Translations under genes and position numbers: made by a program
Shown here: positions 52,779-61,977 of the stretch, in pieces
Layout of the letters: the number at the start of each line of letters is the position of its first letter
Position numbering within the stretch: the stretch's first letter is position 1
Notes under the pieces: model-generated
Seen by the model: only the letters and a program-made list of their open reading frames with translations
What the model was told of the DNA's origin: nothing
Databases searched by the model: none
Origin: Lacrimispora saccharolytica
GTDB lineage: Bacteria; Bacillota; Clostridia; Lachnospirales; Lachnospiraceae
DNA length: 64,000 nt
Assembly (NCBI GenBank): GCA_016899975.1
Contig: JACJJN010000002.1
Span: forward strand, 115,890 to 179,889
Direction: 5' to 3'

Positions 52779-54884
52779 CTACAAGGCTTTGCGGACTCTT
52801 ACAGCCGCAGCTTTCCAGTTTTCTTTTGTATGCCAGCAAAGTGTCTCATTTCGGAGTTCAAGCTCCGGCAGATTATCAGAATAACTTCCCGCTATGGCAA
52901 ATTCACATCCTTCCGGCAGTTTCACATAAGGATCTTCGGTCAGTTCCCCGCCAAAGGTATGAAATACCGCGAATCCCTCCGTTCCATCCATTCGAAGAAT
53001 TCCCTGCCATCCTTTCAGATGCCGCCAGCTGGTCTGTTCTGTTCCGAAAAATCTGGTGACGCCGTGTCTGATCACCGGAGCGATTTCGTGATAGAACGCA
53101 ATTCCGTCTTCGATCGCCGTCCACTGTTCTGACGTCAGATTCAGGACATCTCCGGACAGACACATACGTCCCAGGAAGGTTGCCGCCATGGAATAGACGA
53201 TCCTCTGACGGGAATCGCACTCACGGATCACCGCCCAAATCTGGCTTTGACGGGGAAGGATCGCCCGGTGAAGATTTGCCGCGATCACCGGTATCTCGAG
53301 ACATTCATGGGCATCGGAAAAAGATGCCATACTGCAAAGCTCCATCATCAGCGGTTCCATCTTACTGCCTCCGGATGCACAGTTTTCCAGAACGATCCCG
53401 GGAATTTCTTCTTTCACTTTTTCAATGAATTTCCTGGATGCTTCCATATTCCGGCGCAGACCCTCGCCCAGGGATTCCGCTCCATCGCATCCGACGCCGA
53501 TTGTATCGTTGTAGTCCATCTTCATATAACCGAAGCCATACTTTTTCAGAGTTCCGATGACAACCGCTGATAAATACTTTTGTACCCAGGGATCTGTCAT
53601 CTTCCAGAACCTCCGTGAGTCAGTTTCCAGCACACTGCCGTTTCTGTAAAGCAGATGGTCCGTTTGGTTCCATGCGTCGGCTGCACACCCCACATTGTCA
53701 ATCTCAAACCAGATTCCGGGGATCATCCCCGCTTCACGGATTGCTTCAACGGTTTTTCCCAGTCCCTCCGGAAACAGCTCCGGGGAAACGGCATAATCAC
53801 CCATGGAAGAATACCAGGGGATTCCCTCCCGTTTATACCATCCGCAGTCGATGACAAAATATTTCAGATCTTTGCCCTGTATCTTTTCCAGGATCCGAAC
53901 AATATTTTCATGGGACGGACAGCCCCAGGTCGTGCAGTATTCGTTGAACATCACGGGAAGTTCCTGTTCGCACTCCGGTCCCTGTTCGCAGGCGCTGTCC
54001 ATCGATCTGGTCATTCTTTGAGAAACACTGTCCACATCTCCGCAGGCAACGGTCAGGATCGCTGTCGGCGTCTGAAAACTTTCTTCAGGCAGAAGTTCCT
54101 TTTTCCAATGTCCGAAGTCATAATCTGCCAGGCCTCCGGACAGCGACACACTGTCATCTTTCCGGAAGACCTCCATCTGCCAGGACGCGTTGTGCGCGAG
54201 CATTGCACCCCACAATACACCGTTTTTTCTGTCCTCCATCATCAGCCATGGAAAAAAATGGTTCACCGCCATGGAACCGACCTGTCCGAATCGTTCGCAT
54301 CGGATTCCGTGTCCCGACCAGGATGGTTCCAGGTTCAGCTTTTCCAGCGGATCACTTTCCAGTCTTCCTTCCATGCTCCAGTCTGAGCGCAGCCGGTGCA
54401 GCACCAGATGTTCCGGCGCGTCCCCAGGCGCAAAAGGAGTAATTCCTCCGATGGAAAAACTCTCGAGAAGTTCCAGACCACAGATGGACGCGCTTTGATT
54501 TCGGAATACAACGAAGGATTCCAGAGTTTCCGCCCCGTTTTTCCAGATCAGATGATGGTCTGCCTCATAGCCTCTGTCATCCCGGCAGCAAGTAATAATT
54601 TCCGTATGAGACGGATCTTCCGTTACTTCCTGCCGTTCAAATTTCATTTTCTGTACACTGCCGCTCTGACGCATGGTCTTTCCGCCGGCATACGCTCCCG
54701 TGTATACATCTCCCTCCAGCTTCAGCTGAATCAGCGCGTCGATTTCCTGATGTTTCTCCGTCCATGTCAGCGGTTCCATCTCCGCCGGTAAAAGCATCAG
54801 TTCTGCCAGACGTTTTTCATCATCCAAGAAATACAGCGCTTTCATGTCCCCAAGCACGTAGCTTTCCAGTAATTTTACTCCCAT
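52779..54884 (-). CDS. GH36-family alpha-galactosidase-like glycoside hydrolase
   Basis: 701 residues. N-terminal beta-sandwich 1-300, then the (beta/alpha)8 barrel: FVIDCGWYKREGIPWYSSMG, GIWFEIDNVGCAADAW, the catalytic-Asp strand FGYMKMDYNDTIGVGCDG, and IVLENCASGGSKM. Cytoplasmic, no signal peptide. The acid/base segment reads SFSDAHECLEIP, unlike the usual SDNTD of classical alpha-galactosidases, so specificity may differ. GGGAGG lies 6 bases before the ATG. A Nudix gene lies 36 bp upstream on the same strand and may share the transcript; no sugar transporter is adjacent. Confidence 0.86.
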   Translation of the reverse strand: MGVKLLESYVLGDMKALYFLDDEKRLAELMLLPAEMEPLTWTEKHQEIDALIQLKLEGDVYTGAYAGGKTMRQSGSVQKMKFERQEVTEDPSHTEIITCCRDDRGYEADHHLIWKNGAETLESFVVFRNQSASICGLELLESFSIGGITPFAPGDAPEHLVLHRLRSDWSMEGRLESDPLEKLNLEPSWSGHGIRCERFGQVGSMAVNHFFPWLMMEDRKNGVLWGAMLAHNASWQMEVFRKDDSVSLSGGLADYDFGHWKKELLPEESFQTPTAILTVACGDVDSVSQRMTRSMDSACEQGPECEQELPVMFNEYCTTWGCPSHENIVRILEKIQGKDLKYFVIDCGWYKREGIPWYSSMGDYAVSPELFPEGLGKTVEAIREAGMIPGIWFEIDNVGCAADAWNQTDHLLYRNGSVLETDSRRFWKMTDPWVQKYLSAVVIGTLKKYGFGYMKMDYNDTIGVGCDGAESLGEGLRRNMEASRKFIEKVKEEIPGIVLENCASGGSKMEPLMMELCSMASFSDAHECLEIPVIAANLHRAILPRQSQIWAVIRECDSRQRIVYSMAATFLGRMCLSGDVLNLTSEQWTAIEDGIAFYHEIAPVIRHGVTRFFGTEQTSWRHLKGWQGILRMDGTEGFAVFHTFGGELTEDPYVKLPEGCEFAIAGSYSDNLPELELRNETLCWHTKENWKAAAVRVRKAL

Positions 54885-54920
54885 TTGCTACCTCCCGTAA
54901 GATCATTTGAAATTATTTTA

Positions 54921-55385
54921 TTAAAACTTCTTTTTTTGGAGTTCGATCCATTGATTCAAAGGTTTTTGAACGGGCGGCGAGATTTTTTGGGGGATTTCGT
55001 TGAGTGCAAAAAATTTCAGTTCTTCCACTTCGTTTTCCTGTCTTCGCAGTGTTCCGGTGTAGTCCCGGCAGATGTAAACGATATCGATATTGGAAACCTC
55101 GTCTCCATTGGGATAAATATAATGCATATCTTTTCCGGAAAATATACCGAACAGTTCCAGACGCTCTGCCGTCAGACCTGTTTCTTCAAAAAGCTCTCTT
55201 TTTGCAGCGTCTTCCACATTTTCATCCAGTTCTATAGAACCGCCCGCATATCCCCAATAGTGGTTGTCACTTCTTTTCTGCAGAAGAATCCGTCCTTTTT
55301 CATCTTCCACAATTACACTGGCACCGACCTGCAGCAGCGGTCTGTGACCAACGATTTTTCTCAAATCCATAATATAATCGGACAT
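54921..55385 (-). CDS. Nudix hydrolase
   Basis: 154 residues. Hydrolyses a nucleoside diphosphate linked to another group. Complete Nudix box GGSIELDENVEDAAKRELFE then ETGL (G-x5-E-x7-REUxEExGU). The ATG at 55385 is preceded by CCAGGAGG on the minus strand. Substrate not predictable. Reads toward the GH36 gene, and is divergent from hemA. Confidence 0.92.
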   Translation of the reverse strand: MSDYIMDLRKIVGHRPLLQVGASVIVEDEKGRILLQKRSDNHYWGYAGGSIELDENVEDAAKRELFEETGLTAERLELFGIFSGKDMHYIYPNGDEVSNIDIVYICRDYTGTLRRQENEVEELKFFALNEIPQKISPPVQKPLNQWIELQKKKF

Positions 55386-55500
55386 ATTAGTTCCTCCTGG
55401 CTGAATTTTATAACTTTTTTCAAATTATAACACACACGCTCAGGAGGGCACAAGCTTTCGTAAAAGGCGTAGACCTGGTGGAAAGAAATGAAAAAAAGTA

Positions 55501-55529
55501 TTCAGCATCCATATGTTTTGTGGTATGAT
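55501..55529 (+). promoter_or_regulatory. Possible promoter of hemA
   Basis: TTCAGC (55501-55506), 17 bases, TATGAT (55524-55529). The gap contains no recognisable cobalamin riboswitch. Confidence 0.4.
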
Positions 55530-55564
55530 AGGATGGAATATGGAAAAAGGAGCATGAAATACAA

Positions 55565-56797
55565 ATGAGTATCCGGATGATCGGAATTGACCACAGCCTT
55601 GCAGGACTGGACGTCAGGGCGAAGTTTTCGTTCACAAAGAAGAGCGCTGCGGAGGCGATGGAGCAATTCAAAGAACTGGAGGGAGTGAAGGGCTGTGTCC
55701 TGCTTTCCACCTGTAACCGCATGGAACTGTGGGCGAGCACCACAAAAGAATGCGAGCAGGATCTTCTCGTATGGCTGTGCCATTACAAAGGACTGGCGCC
55801 GTTTGAATACGACCGGTATTTTGTAAAAAGAGAAGGAAAGGAAGCGGTGGAGCATTTGTTTTCACTTGCCTGCGGACTGAAATCCATGATCCTGGCGGAG
55901 GATCAGATTCTGACGCAGGTGCGGGAGGCGCTTTCTCTTTCCAGAGAAAATTACTGCGCGGACAATGTGCTGGAGGTATTGTTCCGAAGCGCAGTGACGG
56001 CGGCGAAGCGGGTGAAGACCGAGGTGGTTTTTACCCACGCAAACAATACCGCCATGGACCGGGCCATTGCCATGCTTGCGGATACAGGATACAGCCTGAA
56101 AGGGAAAACCTGTATGGTGATTGGAAACGGAGAGATGGGACGGCTGGCGGCGCTGACGCTGAAACGTGCCGGAGCCGATGTGACGGTTACGGTGCGCCAG
56201 TACAGAAGCGGTGTCGTCAACATTCCGGAAGGGTGCAGAAGGATCAATTACGGGGATCGGATGGAATTGTTTCCGTTCTGTGATCTGGTGGTGAGCGCTA
56301 CTTCCAGTCCCAATTATACGATACGGAGAGAGCTGCTGGACGGAATCGTCCTGGAGCACCCGATGATCCTGATCGATCTTGCGGTGCCTAGGGATATCGA
56401 GCCGTCACTCAGTGAGATGGAACAGATTTCTCTGTACGATATTGATGCCTTCCGTCTGCGGGGGGACGAGGGCAATGAGGCTGCGCTGCAGCAGGCGCAC
56501 AGGATCCTGGACGAAGAAATGGGGGATTTCTATCTCTGGTATGAAGGGCGGGACCTGGTACCGCGGATCAAACATGTGGAGACGGAGGCTGTGGAGGATC
56601 TGAACCTCCGGATCCAGAAGATCCTGCGGAAACTTCCCATGGAGGAACAGGAACAGACGATGCTGAAACAGCAGATTGATACGGCAGTTGAGAAGGTCGT
56701 CAACAAGATGATGTTCGGAATGAAAAATTCCATGGAAAGGGAAAACTTTATCGCCTGTCTGGTAAGTCTGGAAAAGCTTTATCAGAAGGACGAATAA
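55565..56797 (+). CDS. hemA: Glutamyl-tRNA reductase
   Basis: 410 residues. Reduces glutamyl-tRNA to glutamate-1-semialdehyde, first committed step of tetrapyrrole synthesis by the C5 route. Catalytic Cys50 in VLLSTCNRMELWAS; EDQILTQVREALSLSRE; NAD(P) motif CMVIGNGEMGRLAALTLKRA; C-terminal dimerisation helices with KQQIDTAVEKVVNKM. AAGGAG lies about 12 bases before the ATG. First of the hem genes, separated from hemC by the palindromic element, so read-through is uncertain. Confidence 0.95.
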   Translation: MSIRMIGIDHSLAGLDVRAKFSFTKKSAAEAMEQFKELEGVKGCVLLSTCNRMELWASTTKECEQDLLVWLCHYKGLAPFEYDRYFVKREGKEAVEHLFSLACGLKSMILAEDQILTQVREALSLSRENYCADNVLEVLFRSAVTAAKRVKTEVVFTHANNTAMDRAIAMLADTGYSLKGKTCMVIGNGEMGRLAALTLKRAGADVTVTVRQYRSGVVNIPEGCRRINYGDRMELFPFCDLVVSATSSPNYTIRRELLDGIVLEHPMILIDLAVPRDIEPSLSEMEQISLYDIDAFRLRGDEGNEAALQQAHRILDEEMGDFYLWYEGRDLVPRIKHVETEAVEDLNLRIQKILRKLPMEEQEQTMLKQQIDTAVEKVVNKMMFGMKNSMERENFIACLVSLEKLYQKDE

Positions 56798-56944
56798 TAT
56801 CGCCGTAACAGTTCAGCCAGATGAACTGTTACGGCATCCACCCATGAAAAATCGCTTCGCGATGGGGTGGATGCCCATAAACACTACGTTTTCATACGGT
56901 CTGCGCAGCAAATGCGCAGACCTGGCTGAATAATTACATATTGC
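56797..56944. mobile_element. MITE-like palindromic element, copy B, between hemA and hemC
   Basis: Element 56804-56937, same plan as copy A: GTAACAGTTCAGC (56805) terminal hairpin to 56832, long hairpin GGCATCCACCC (56833-56843) / GGGTGGATGCC (56865-56875) with ATCGC/GCGAT at the tip, and GGTCTGCGCA...TGCGCAGACC (56898-56922), ending GCTGAATAATTAC. Flanks ATATCGC (56797-56803) and ATATTGC (56938-56944) match at 6 of 7 bases. The long stem has a different sequence from copy A yet pairs fully. Confidence 0.75.
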
Positions 56945-56970
56945 AGCCATTCAGCCGGCTGAACGGTTGC
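56943..56970. repeat. Short palindrome before hemC, related to the element ends
   Basis: GCAGCCATTCAGCC with GGCTGAACGGTTGC, no loop bases between arms, two mismatches. It shares TTCAGCC/GGCTGAAC words with the element termini and abuts copy B. Confidence 0.5.
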
Positions 56971-56997
56971 ATAATATCACTTCAGGAGGAGAAACAT

Positions 56998-57882
56998 ATG
57001 GAAATTCGGATTGGCAGCAGAGAAAGCCGCCTGGCAGTGATCCAGAGTGAGATGGTTCAGAACTGGCTGAAAAGCCGTATGCCCGAGGCGGAGGTCTCGA
57101 TCGTAACGATGAAAACCACCGGCGATATCATTCTGGACCGCCCGCTGGCGCAGGTGGGGGGAAAAGGATTGTTTGTCAAGGAGCTGGACCGGGCGTTGAT
57201 GGATGGAAGGACGGACCTTTCCGTTCACAGCCTGAAAGATCTGCCGATGGAAGTTCCGGAAGAACTGCCTGTCGTGGCGTATTCCGCAAGGGAGGATGAA
57301 AGAGATGTCCTGATCCTTCCGGAAGGGGCAACGGAGATTGATTTTTCGAACCCCATAGGGACTTCCAGCCTTCGGAGAATCCTGCAGCTGAAAAGGCTGT
57401 ATCCGGAGGCTTCCTTTGAGAGTGTGCGGGGAAATCTGGTTACCCGTCTTCGCAAGCTGGAGGAGGGAAATTATTCTGCTCTGATCCTTGCAAGCGCCGG
57501 GGTGAAACGGATGGGGCTGGAACACCGGATCAGCCGGTATTTCTCTGTGGACGAGGTGATCCCGGCGGCAGGCCAGGGAATCCTTGCGGTACAGGGAAAA
57601 CGCGGGCAGGATTATCGTTATCTGGAGGCGTACGACGACAGGAACAGCCGCTTTGCAGCTCTGGCGGAACGGGCTTTTGTGCGGGCGCTGGATGGAGGAT
57701 GTTCGTCTCCTGTGGCTGCGCATGCAGTGATCGATGGGGAACAGCTGACTCTGACAGGGCTTTATTACGGCGGAGACGGGGATCATTATGAGACAGCTGT
57801 GCTCCGGGGAAAGGTTTCGGAAGCGGAACAGATCGGAAAGAAGCTGGCAGGACAGTTCAGAAAGGATATACGGGTAGAATGA
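56998..57882 (+). CDS. hemC: Hydroxymethylbilane synthase (porphobilinogen deaminase)
   Basis: 294 residues. Links four porphobilinogens. RIGSRESRLAVIQSEMV, KGLFVKELDRALMDGRTDLS, VHSLKDLPMEVPEEL, GTSSLRRILQLKRLYP, and Cys235 in GGCSSPVAAHA, which carries the dipyrromethane cofactor. AGGAGG is 8 bases before the ATG at 56998. Overlaps the next gene by 4 bp. Confidence 0.96.
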   Translation: MEIRIGSRESRLAVIQSEMVQNWLKSRMPEAEVSIVTMKTTGDIILDRPLAQVGGKGLFVKELDRALMDGRTDLSVHSLKDLPMEVPEELPVVAYSAREDERDVLILPEGATEIDFSNPIGTSSLRRILQLKRLYPEASFESVRGNLVTRLRKLEEGNYSALILASAGVKRMGLEHRISRYFSVDEVIPAAGQGILAVQGKRGQDYRYLEAYDDRNSRFAALAERAFVRALDGGCSSPVAAHAVIDGEQLTLTGLYYGGDGDHYETAVLRGKVSEAEQIGKKLAGQFRKDIRVE

Positions 57883-59438
57883 CGAGACAGGAAAAACAGG
57901 AGAAAACAGAACAGACGGGAAAAGTCTGGCTGGTGGGAGCCGGTCCCGGGGACGCAGGGCTGCTGACTCTGAAAGGAGCGCAGGTGCTGGAACAGGCACA
58001 GGTGGTGGTCTATGACAGTCTGGTGGGCGACGGCGTGCTGGCGATGATCCCGTCCGGTGCAGAGACGATCAACGTGGGAAAACGTGCGGGAAACCACACA
58101 ATGCCTCAGGAGCAGATCAATCAGGTGCTGCTTGAACAGGCGCAGAGAGGGCGCCGCGTCGTGCGGCTGAAAGGCGGAGACCCGTTTCTGTTTGGCAGAG
58201 GCGGCGAGGAACTGGAGCTTCTTGCCGCTCATGACATTCCTTACGAGATCGTTCCCGGGATCACATCGGCAATCGCGGTTCCGGCTTATAATGGAATCCC
58301 GGTGACCCACAGGGATTTTTGTTCTTCTGTCCATGTGATCACAGGGCATCAGAAGAAAGGGGAGCCGCTGAAGATTGATTTTGAAGCGCTGGTCAGAACC
58401 AGGGGAACGCTGGTGTTCCTGATGGGGATTTCGGCGCTTCCGGCGATCATGGAGGGACTGCTCGCGGCGGGTATGGATCCGGAAATGCCCTGCGCGGTAC
58501 TTTCCCGGGGAACGACAGCGTTTCAGAAATGTCTGACCGGCGCGGTGGGAACCATGGAGCAGACGGTGAAAGCACATGGCGTTGTGACACCGGCGATCAT
58601 CGTGGTGGGAAAAGTCTGTGGACTGCATCAGGAATTTGCGTGGTACGAAAAGCTTCCGTTGGCAGGCTGCCGGGTGGTGGTGACACGGCCAAAGGGACGT
58701 TCCGGCCGGATGAGCCGTCTGCTCCGGGAGAAAGGGGCGGAGGTGCTGGAACTGCCGTCCATCGAGACCGTTCCGGCACAAGATTGCTCCGCACTGCAGG
58801 GTGCGCTGGAGCAGATTTCCAGGTATCACTGGGCTGCGTTTACAAGTCCGTACGGCGTGAAGGTGTTTTTTGATGAACTTCTGAAAAGCAGACGGGACAC
58901 GCGGGCTCTGGCTCATCTGAAATTTGCGGCGATCGGAGAGGGAACGAAGAAGGCGCTGGCGGAACATGGGATTCTGGCGGATCTGCTTCCGGAGGTCTAT
59001 GACGGGGCGCATCTGGGAGAGGCGCTGGCAAAAACCTGCGGTCCGAACGAAAGGATTTTGATTCCGCGGGCAGCGATTGGTTCTGAAGAACTTATCCGGG
59101 AGCTGTCTGTCCGGGAGGATCTTCAGATTGAGGATGTGCCGATTTATGAGACGAACTACCTTATGCCAAAGGTCCTGGAGGAAGAAAAATTATTTGAGGA
59201 CGGCGCGGTAACGCTTGCCGTATTTACCAGCGCCTCCACGGTCAGAGGTTTTCTGGCGGCAGTGCCGCAGATGGATGTGCGCCGGGTGACGGCCGTATGC
59301 ATCGGACCGCAGACGGCGGCTGAAGCTGAGGCGGCAGGAATGCAGACGGTGACTGCGCCGAAAGCAACGATGGAATGTCTTGCTGCCTGCGTGGAACAGG
59401 TGTATCTGGCGCAGGTACAGGACAATGCAGGAAATTAG
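57879..59438 (+). CDS. cobA-hemD: Fused uroporphyrinogen-III C-methyltransferase / uroporphyrinogen-III synthase
   Basis: 519 residues. Residues 15-255: SUMT (WLVGAGPGDAGLLTLKGAQV, RLKGGDPFLFGRGGEEL, PYEIVPGITSAIAVPAYNGI, VHVITGHQKKG), which makes precorrin-2. Residues about 262-515: HemD-type synthase (VVVTRPKGRSGRMSRLLREK, WAAFTSPYGVKVFFDEL, VFTSASTVRGFLA). This fusion is usual in Clostridia and directs flux to sirohaem or cobalamin. Overlaps hemC by 4 bp. The stop is 77 bp before hemL; hemB, often here, is missing. Confidence 0.95.
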   Translation: MTRQEKQEKTEQTGKVWLVGAGPGDAGLLTLKGAQVLEQAQVVVYDSLVGDGVLAMIPSGAETINVGKRAGNHTMPQEQINQVLLEQAQRGRRVVRLKGGDPFLFGRGGEELELLAAHDIPYEIVPGITSAIAVPAYNGIPVTHRDFCSSVHVITGHQKKGEPLKIDFEALVRTRGTLVFLMGISALPAIMEGLLAAGMDPEMPCAVLSRGTTAFQKCLTGAVGTMEQTVKAHGVVTPAIIVVGKVCGLHQEFAWYEKLPLAGCRVVVTRPKGRSGRMSRLLREKGAEVLELPSIETVPAQDCSALQGALEQISRYHWAAFTSPYGVKVFFDELLKSRRDTRALAHLKFAAIGEGTKKALAEHGILADLLPEVYDGAHLGEALAKTCGPNERILIPRAAIGSEELIRELSVREDLQIEDVPIYETNYLMPKVLEEEKLFEDGAVTLAVFTSASTVRGFLAAVPQMDVRRVTAVCIGPQTAAEAEAAGMQTVTAPKATMECLAACVEQVYLAQVQDNAGN

Positions 59439-59515
59439 AGGTTCAGACACACTGTGGAGCGGGACATGGATTCCCGGCAGCGGGGAAGAACATAAAAACA
59501 GGAGAGAAAGCAAGT

Positions 59516-60811
59516 ATGAAAACGGAAAGATCAGAAAAATTATACGAAGAAGCAGTCAAATACATCCCGGGCGGAGTCAATTCTCCGGTCCGCGCTTATG
59601 GAAATGTAAATATGAGCCCACGGTTTATCCAGGGAGCGACGGGAGCGTATGTGTTTGATGCGGACGGCAACCGGTATGTGGATTATATCTGTTCCTGGGG
59701 TCCGATGATCCTGGGACATAACAACCAGGAGATCCTGAAAGCGGTAGTGCGCGCCTGTGACAGCGGGCTGAGTTTCGGAGCGGCGACCGAGATCGAAGTG
59801 GAGATGGCGAAATTCATCTGTGAGAGAGTGCCGGCAATCGAGATGATCCGTATGGTAAACTCCGGAACAGAGGCAGTCATGAGCGCTGTCCGTGCGGCAA
59901 GAGGTTTTACCGGAAGAAATAAGATCATCAAATTTATGGGCTGCTACCACGGACACAGCGACTGCCTGCTGGTAAAGGCAGGTTCCGGTGTTATGACAGC
60001 GGGAATCCCAGACAGCGCCGGAGTTCCCAAAGGCTGTACGGAGGATACTCTGTCGGCGGTCTACAACGATCTGGACAGTGTGGAGGAACTGCTGGACAAG
60101 AACAAAGACGAAGTAGCGGCAGTGATCGTGGAACCGGTGGCTGCAAATATGGGTGTCGTGCCTCCGAAGGAGGGCTTTCTTCAGGGACTGCGCCGTCTGT
60201 GTGACAAGCACAAGGCGCTGCTGATTTTTGACGAGGTGATCACCGGTTTCCGTCTTGGCTTTACCGGCGCTTCGGGAAAATATCAGGTGACGCCGGATCT
60301 GATCACATACGGAAAGATCATCGGCGCAGGAATGCCGGTGGGTGCTTACGGAGGAAGAAAAGAAATCATGCAGATGGTTTCTCCCTGCGGTCCTGTCTAC
60401 CAGGCGGGCACCCTCAGCGGCAATCCGGTGGCGATGGCAGCCGGACTGACACAGCTGAAATATCTCTATGAAAATCCGAAACTTTATGAGGATCTGACGG
60501 CGAAAGGCCATCGGCTGTACGGCGGCATGAAAGAACTGGTACACAGATATCAGATGCCGTACACCGTCAATTACGTAGATTCTCTCGGATGTATGTTCTG
60601 TACACCGGAGGCGGTTACCAATTACGCGCTGGCGAAGACTTCTGACACAAAGGCGTTTGCGGAATATTTTGCCTGGATGCTGAACCACGGATTCCATCTG
60701 GCATCCTCTCAGTTTGAGGCGATGTTCCTGTCTGAGGCGCATACCGATGCGATGATCGATGACACACTGACTGCGGTGGAGGATTATCTGAAGGAGCAGA
60801 GAAAAAAATGA
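59516..60811 (+). CDS. hemL: Glutamate-1-semialdehyde 2,1-aminomutase
   Basis: 431 residues. PLP enzyme forming 5-aminolevulinate. Marks: IPGGVNSPVRAYGNV, NSGTEAVMSAVRAARGFTGR, CYHGHSDCLLVKAGSG, LLIFDEVITGFRLGF, and Lys267 in YGKIIGAGMPVGAYGG. The ATG at 59516 has AGGAGAG 9 bases upstream. Overlaps cbiD by 4 bp. Function is upstream of hemC, so the gene order does not follow the pathway. Confidence 0.97.
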   Translation: MKTERSEKLYEEAVKYIPGGVNSPVRAYGNVNMSPRFIQGATGAYVFDADGNRYVDYICSWGPMILGHNNQEILKAVVRACDSGLSFGAATEIEVEMAKFICERVPAIEMIRMVNSGTEAVMSAVRAARGFTGRNKIIKFMGCYHGHSDCLLVKAGSGVMTAGIPDSAGVPKGCTEDTLSAVYNDLDSVEELLDKNKDEVAAVIVEPVAANMGVVPPKEGFLQGLRRLCDKHKALLIFDEVITGFRLGFTGASGKYQVTPDLITYGKIIGAGMPVGAYGGRKEIMQMVSPCGPVYQAGTLSGNPVAMAAGLTQLKYLYENPKLYEDLTAKGHRLYGGMKELVHRYQMPYTVNYVDSLGCMFCTPEAVTNYALAKTSDTKAFAEYFAWMLNHGFHLASSQFEAMFLSEAHTDAMIDDTLTAVEDYLKEQRKK

Positions 60812-61959
60812 AAACAGGTCTGGAAGAAGCCTATCTTGTAAGGGGCGGGAAAAAACTCCGGCTCGGGTATACGACAGGTTCCTGCGCTGCTGCGGCGGCG
60901 CAGGCTGCCGCTGTGCATCTTCTGACTGGAAAACGACCGGAAACAGCAGAATTGCTGACACCGAAGGGGATCCTGCTTCGGCTTCCGGTCCGTTTTTTTC
61001 ATGAAACGGAGGGTGCTGTAACCTATGGGGTGAAAAAGGATGGGGGTGACGATCCCGACGCGACCCACGGGCTTTGGATCCTGGCAACGGTAAGCCGCGT
61101 GTCCGGAGAAGAATTGATCATCGATGGCGGAGAGGGCGTCGGCAGAGTGACCCGGCCGGGACTGGACCAGCCGGTGGGCTCCGCGGCGATCAACCGTGTT
61201 CCGCGGAGAATGATCCGGGAACAGGTCCTCGCGGTGATGGAAAAAGCCGGATATTCCCAGGGAATGAAAGTGGTCATTTCCGTTCCGGAAGGGGAGGAGA
61301 CGGCGAAGCGTACCTTTAATCCGAGACTTGGGATTGTCGGAGGTATTTCCATCCTTGGCACCAGCGGCATTGTCATGCCTATGAGTGAGGAAGCGCTGAT
61401 CGCGACGATCCGTGTGGAGATGGAAATGCAGAAGGCTGCAGGGAAAAAATTTCTGCTGATGGTGCCCGGAAATTACGGGGAGGATTTTCTTTCCAGGTAT
61501 CCGCAGGTGGACACCTCGCTGGCGGTGAAGTGCAGCAACTATGTGGGCGCTGTGCTGGAAATGGCAGTGGAGATGGGGTTTGAGGGAATCCTGTTTGTTG
61601 CCCACATTGGAAAATTTATCAAAGTTTCCGGCGGCATCATGAACACACATTCCCACCAGGCGGACTGCCGGGCGGAGCTGCTGGCGGCACAGGCGCTGCG
61701 CCGGGGAGCAGATATCGAAACCGCACAGCAGATCCTGAATACGGATACCACGGAGGAGGCAGTAAGGATCCTGAAGGAAGCGGGAATGCTGAAGGAAACG
61801 ATGGAGGAAGTGATGGAACGGATCGTCTCTTATATGCAGCATCATGTTCAGGGACAGCTCCGGACAGAGGCGATTGTATTTTCCAGCGTGTACGGAGTAC
61901 TTGGAGAAAGCGCAGGTGCAAAGGAACTGATCGGTCAGTTTCAGAAACCGGACCAATAG
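60808..61959 (+). CDS. cbiD: Cobalt-precorrin-5B (C1)-methyltransferase
   Basis: 383 residues. Anaerobic cobalamin pathway step. LRLGYTTGSCAAAAAQAAAV, TYGVKKDGGDDPDATHGLWI, GVGRVTRPGLDQPVGSAAIN, GISILGTSGIVMPMSEEALI and VAHIGKFIKVSGGIMNTHSH. Translationally coupled to hemL. It is the only cbi gene in the window, so the rest of the corrin genes must lie elsewhere; the following gene is unknown. Confidence 0.95.
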   Translation: MKTGLEEAYLVRGGKKLRLGYTTGSCAAAAAQAAAVHLLTGKRPETAELLTPKGILLRLPVRFFHETEGAVTYGVKKDGGDDPDATHGLWILATVSRVSGEELIIDGGEGVGRVTRPGLDQPVGSAAINRVPRRMIREQVLAVMEKAGYSQGMKVVISVPEGEETAKRTFNPRLGIVGGISILGTSGIVMPMSEEALIATIRVEMEMQKAAGKKFLLMVPGNYGEDFLSRYPQVDTSLAVKCSNYVGAVLEMAVEMGFEGILFVAHIGKFIKVSGGIMNTHSHQADCRAELLAAQALRRGADIETAQQILNTDTTEEAVRILKEAGMLKETMEEVMERIVSYMQHHVQGQLRTEAIVFSSVYGVLGESAGAKELIGQFQKPDQ

Positions 61960-61977
61960 AGAAGGGGGATGAAAAGT

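Noticed and set aside
56798..56997. Cobalamin riboswitch before hemC
   Set aside because: The region is fully explained by the palindromic element and a short hairpin; no B12-box-like conserved core was seen, and a structurally identical element is found upstream of an unrelated peptidase gene.
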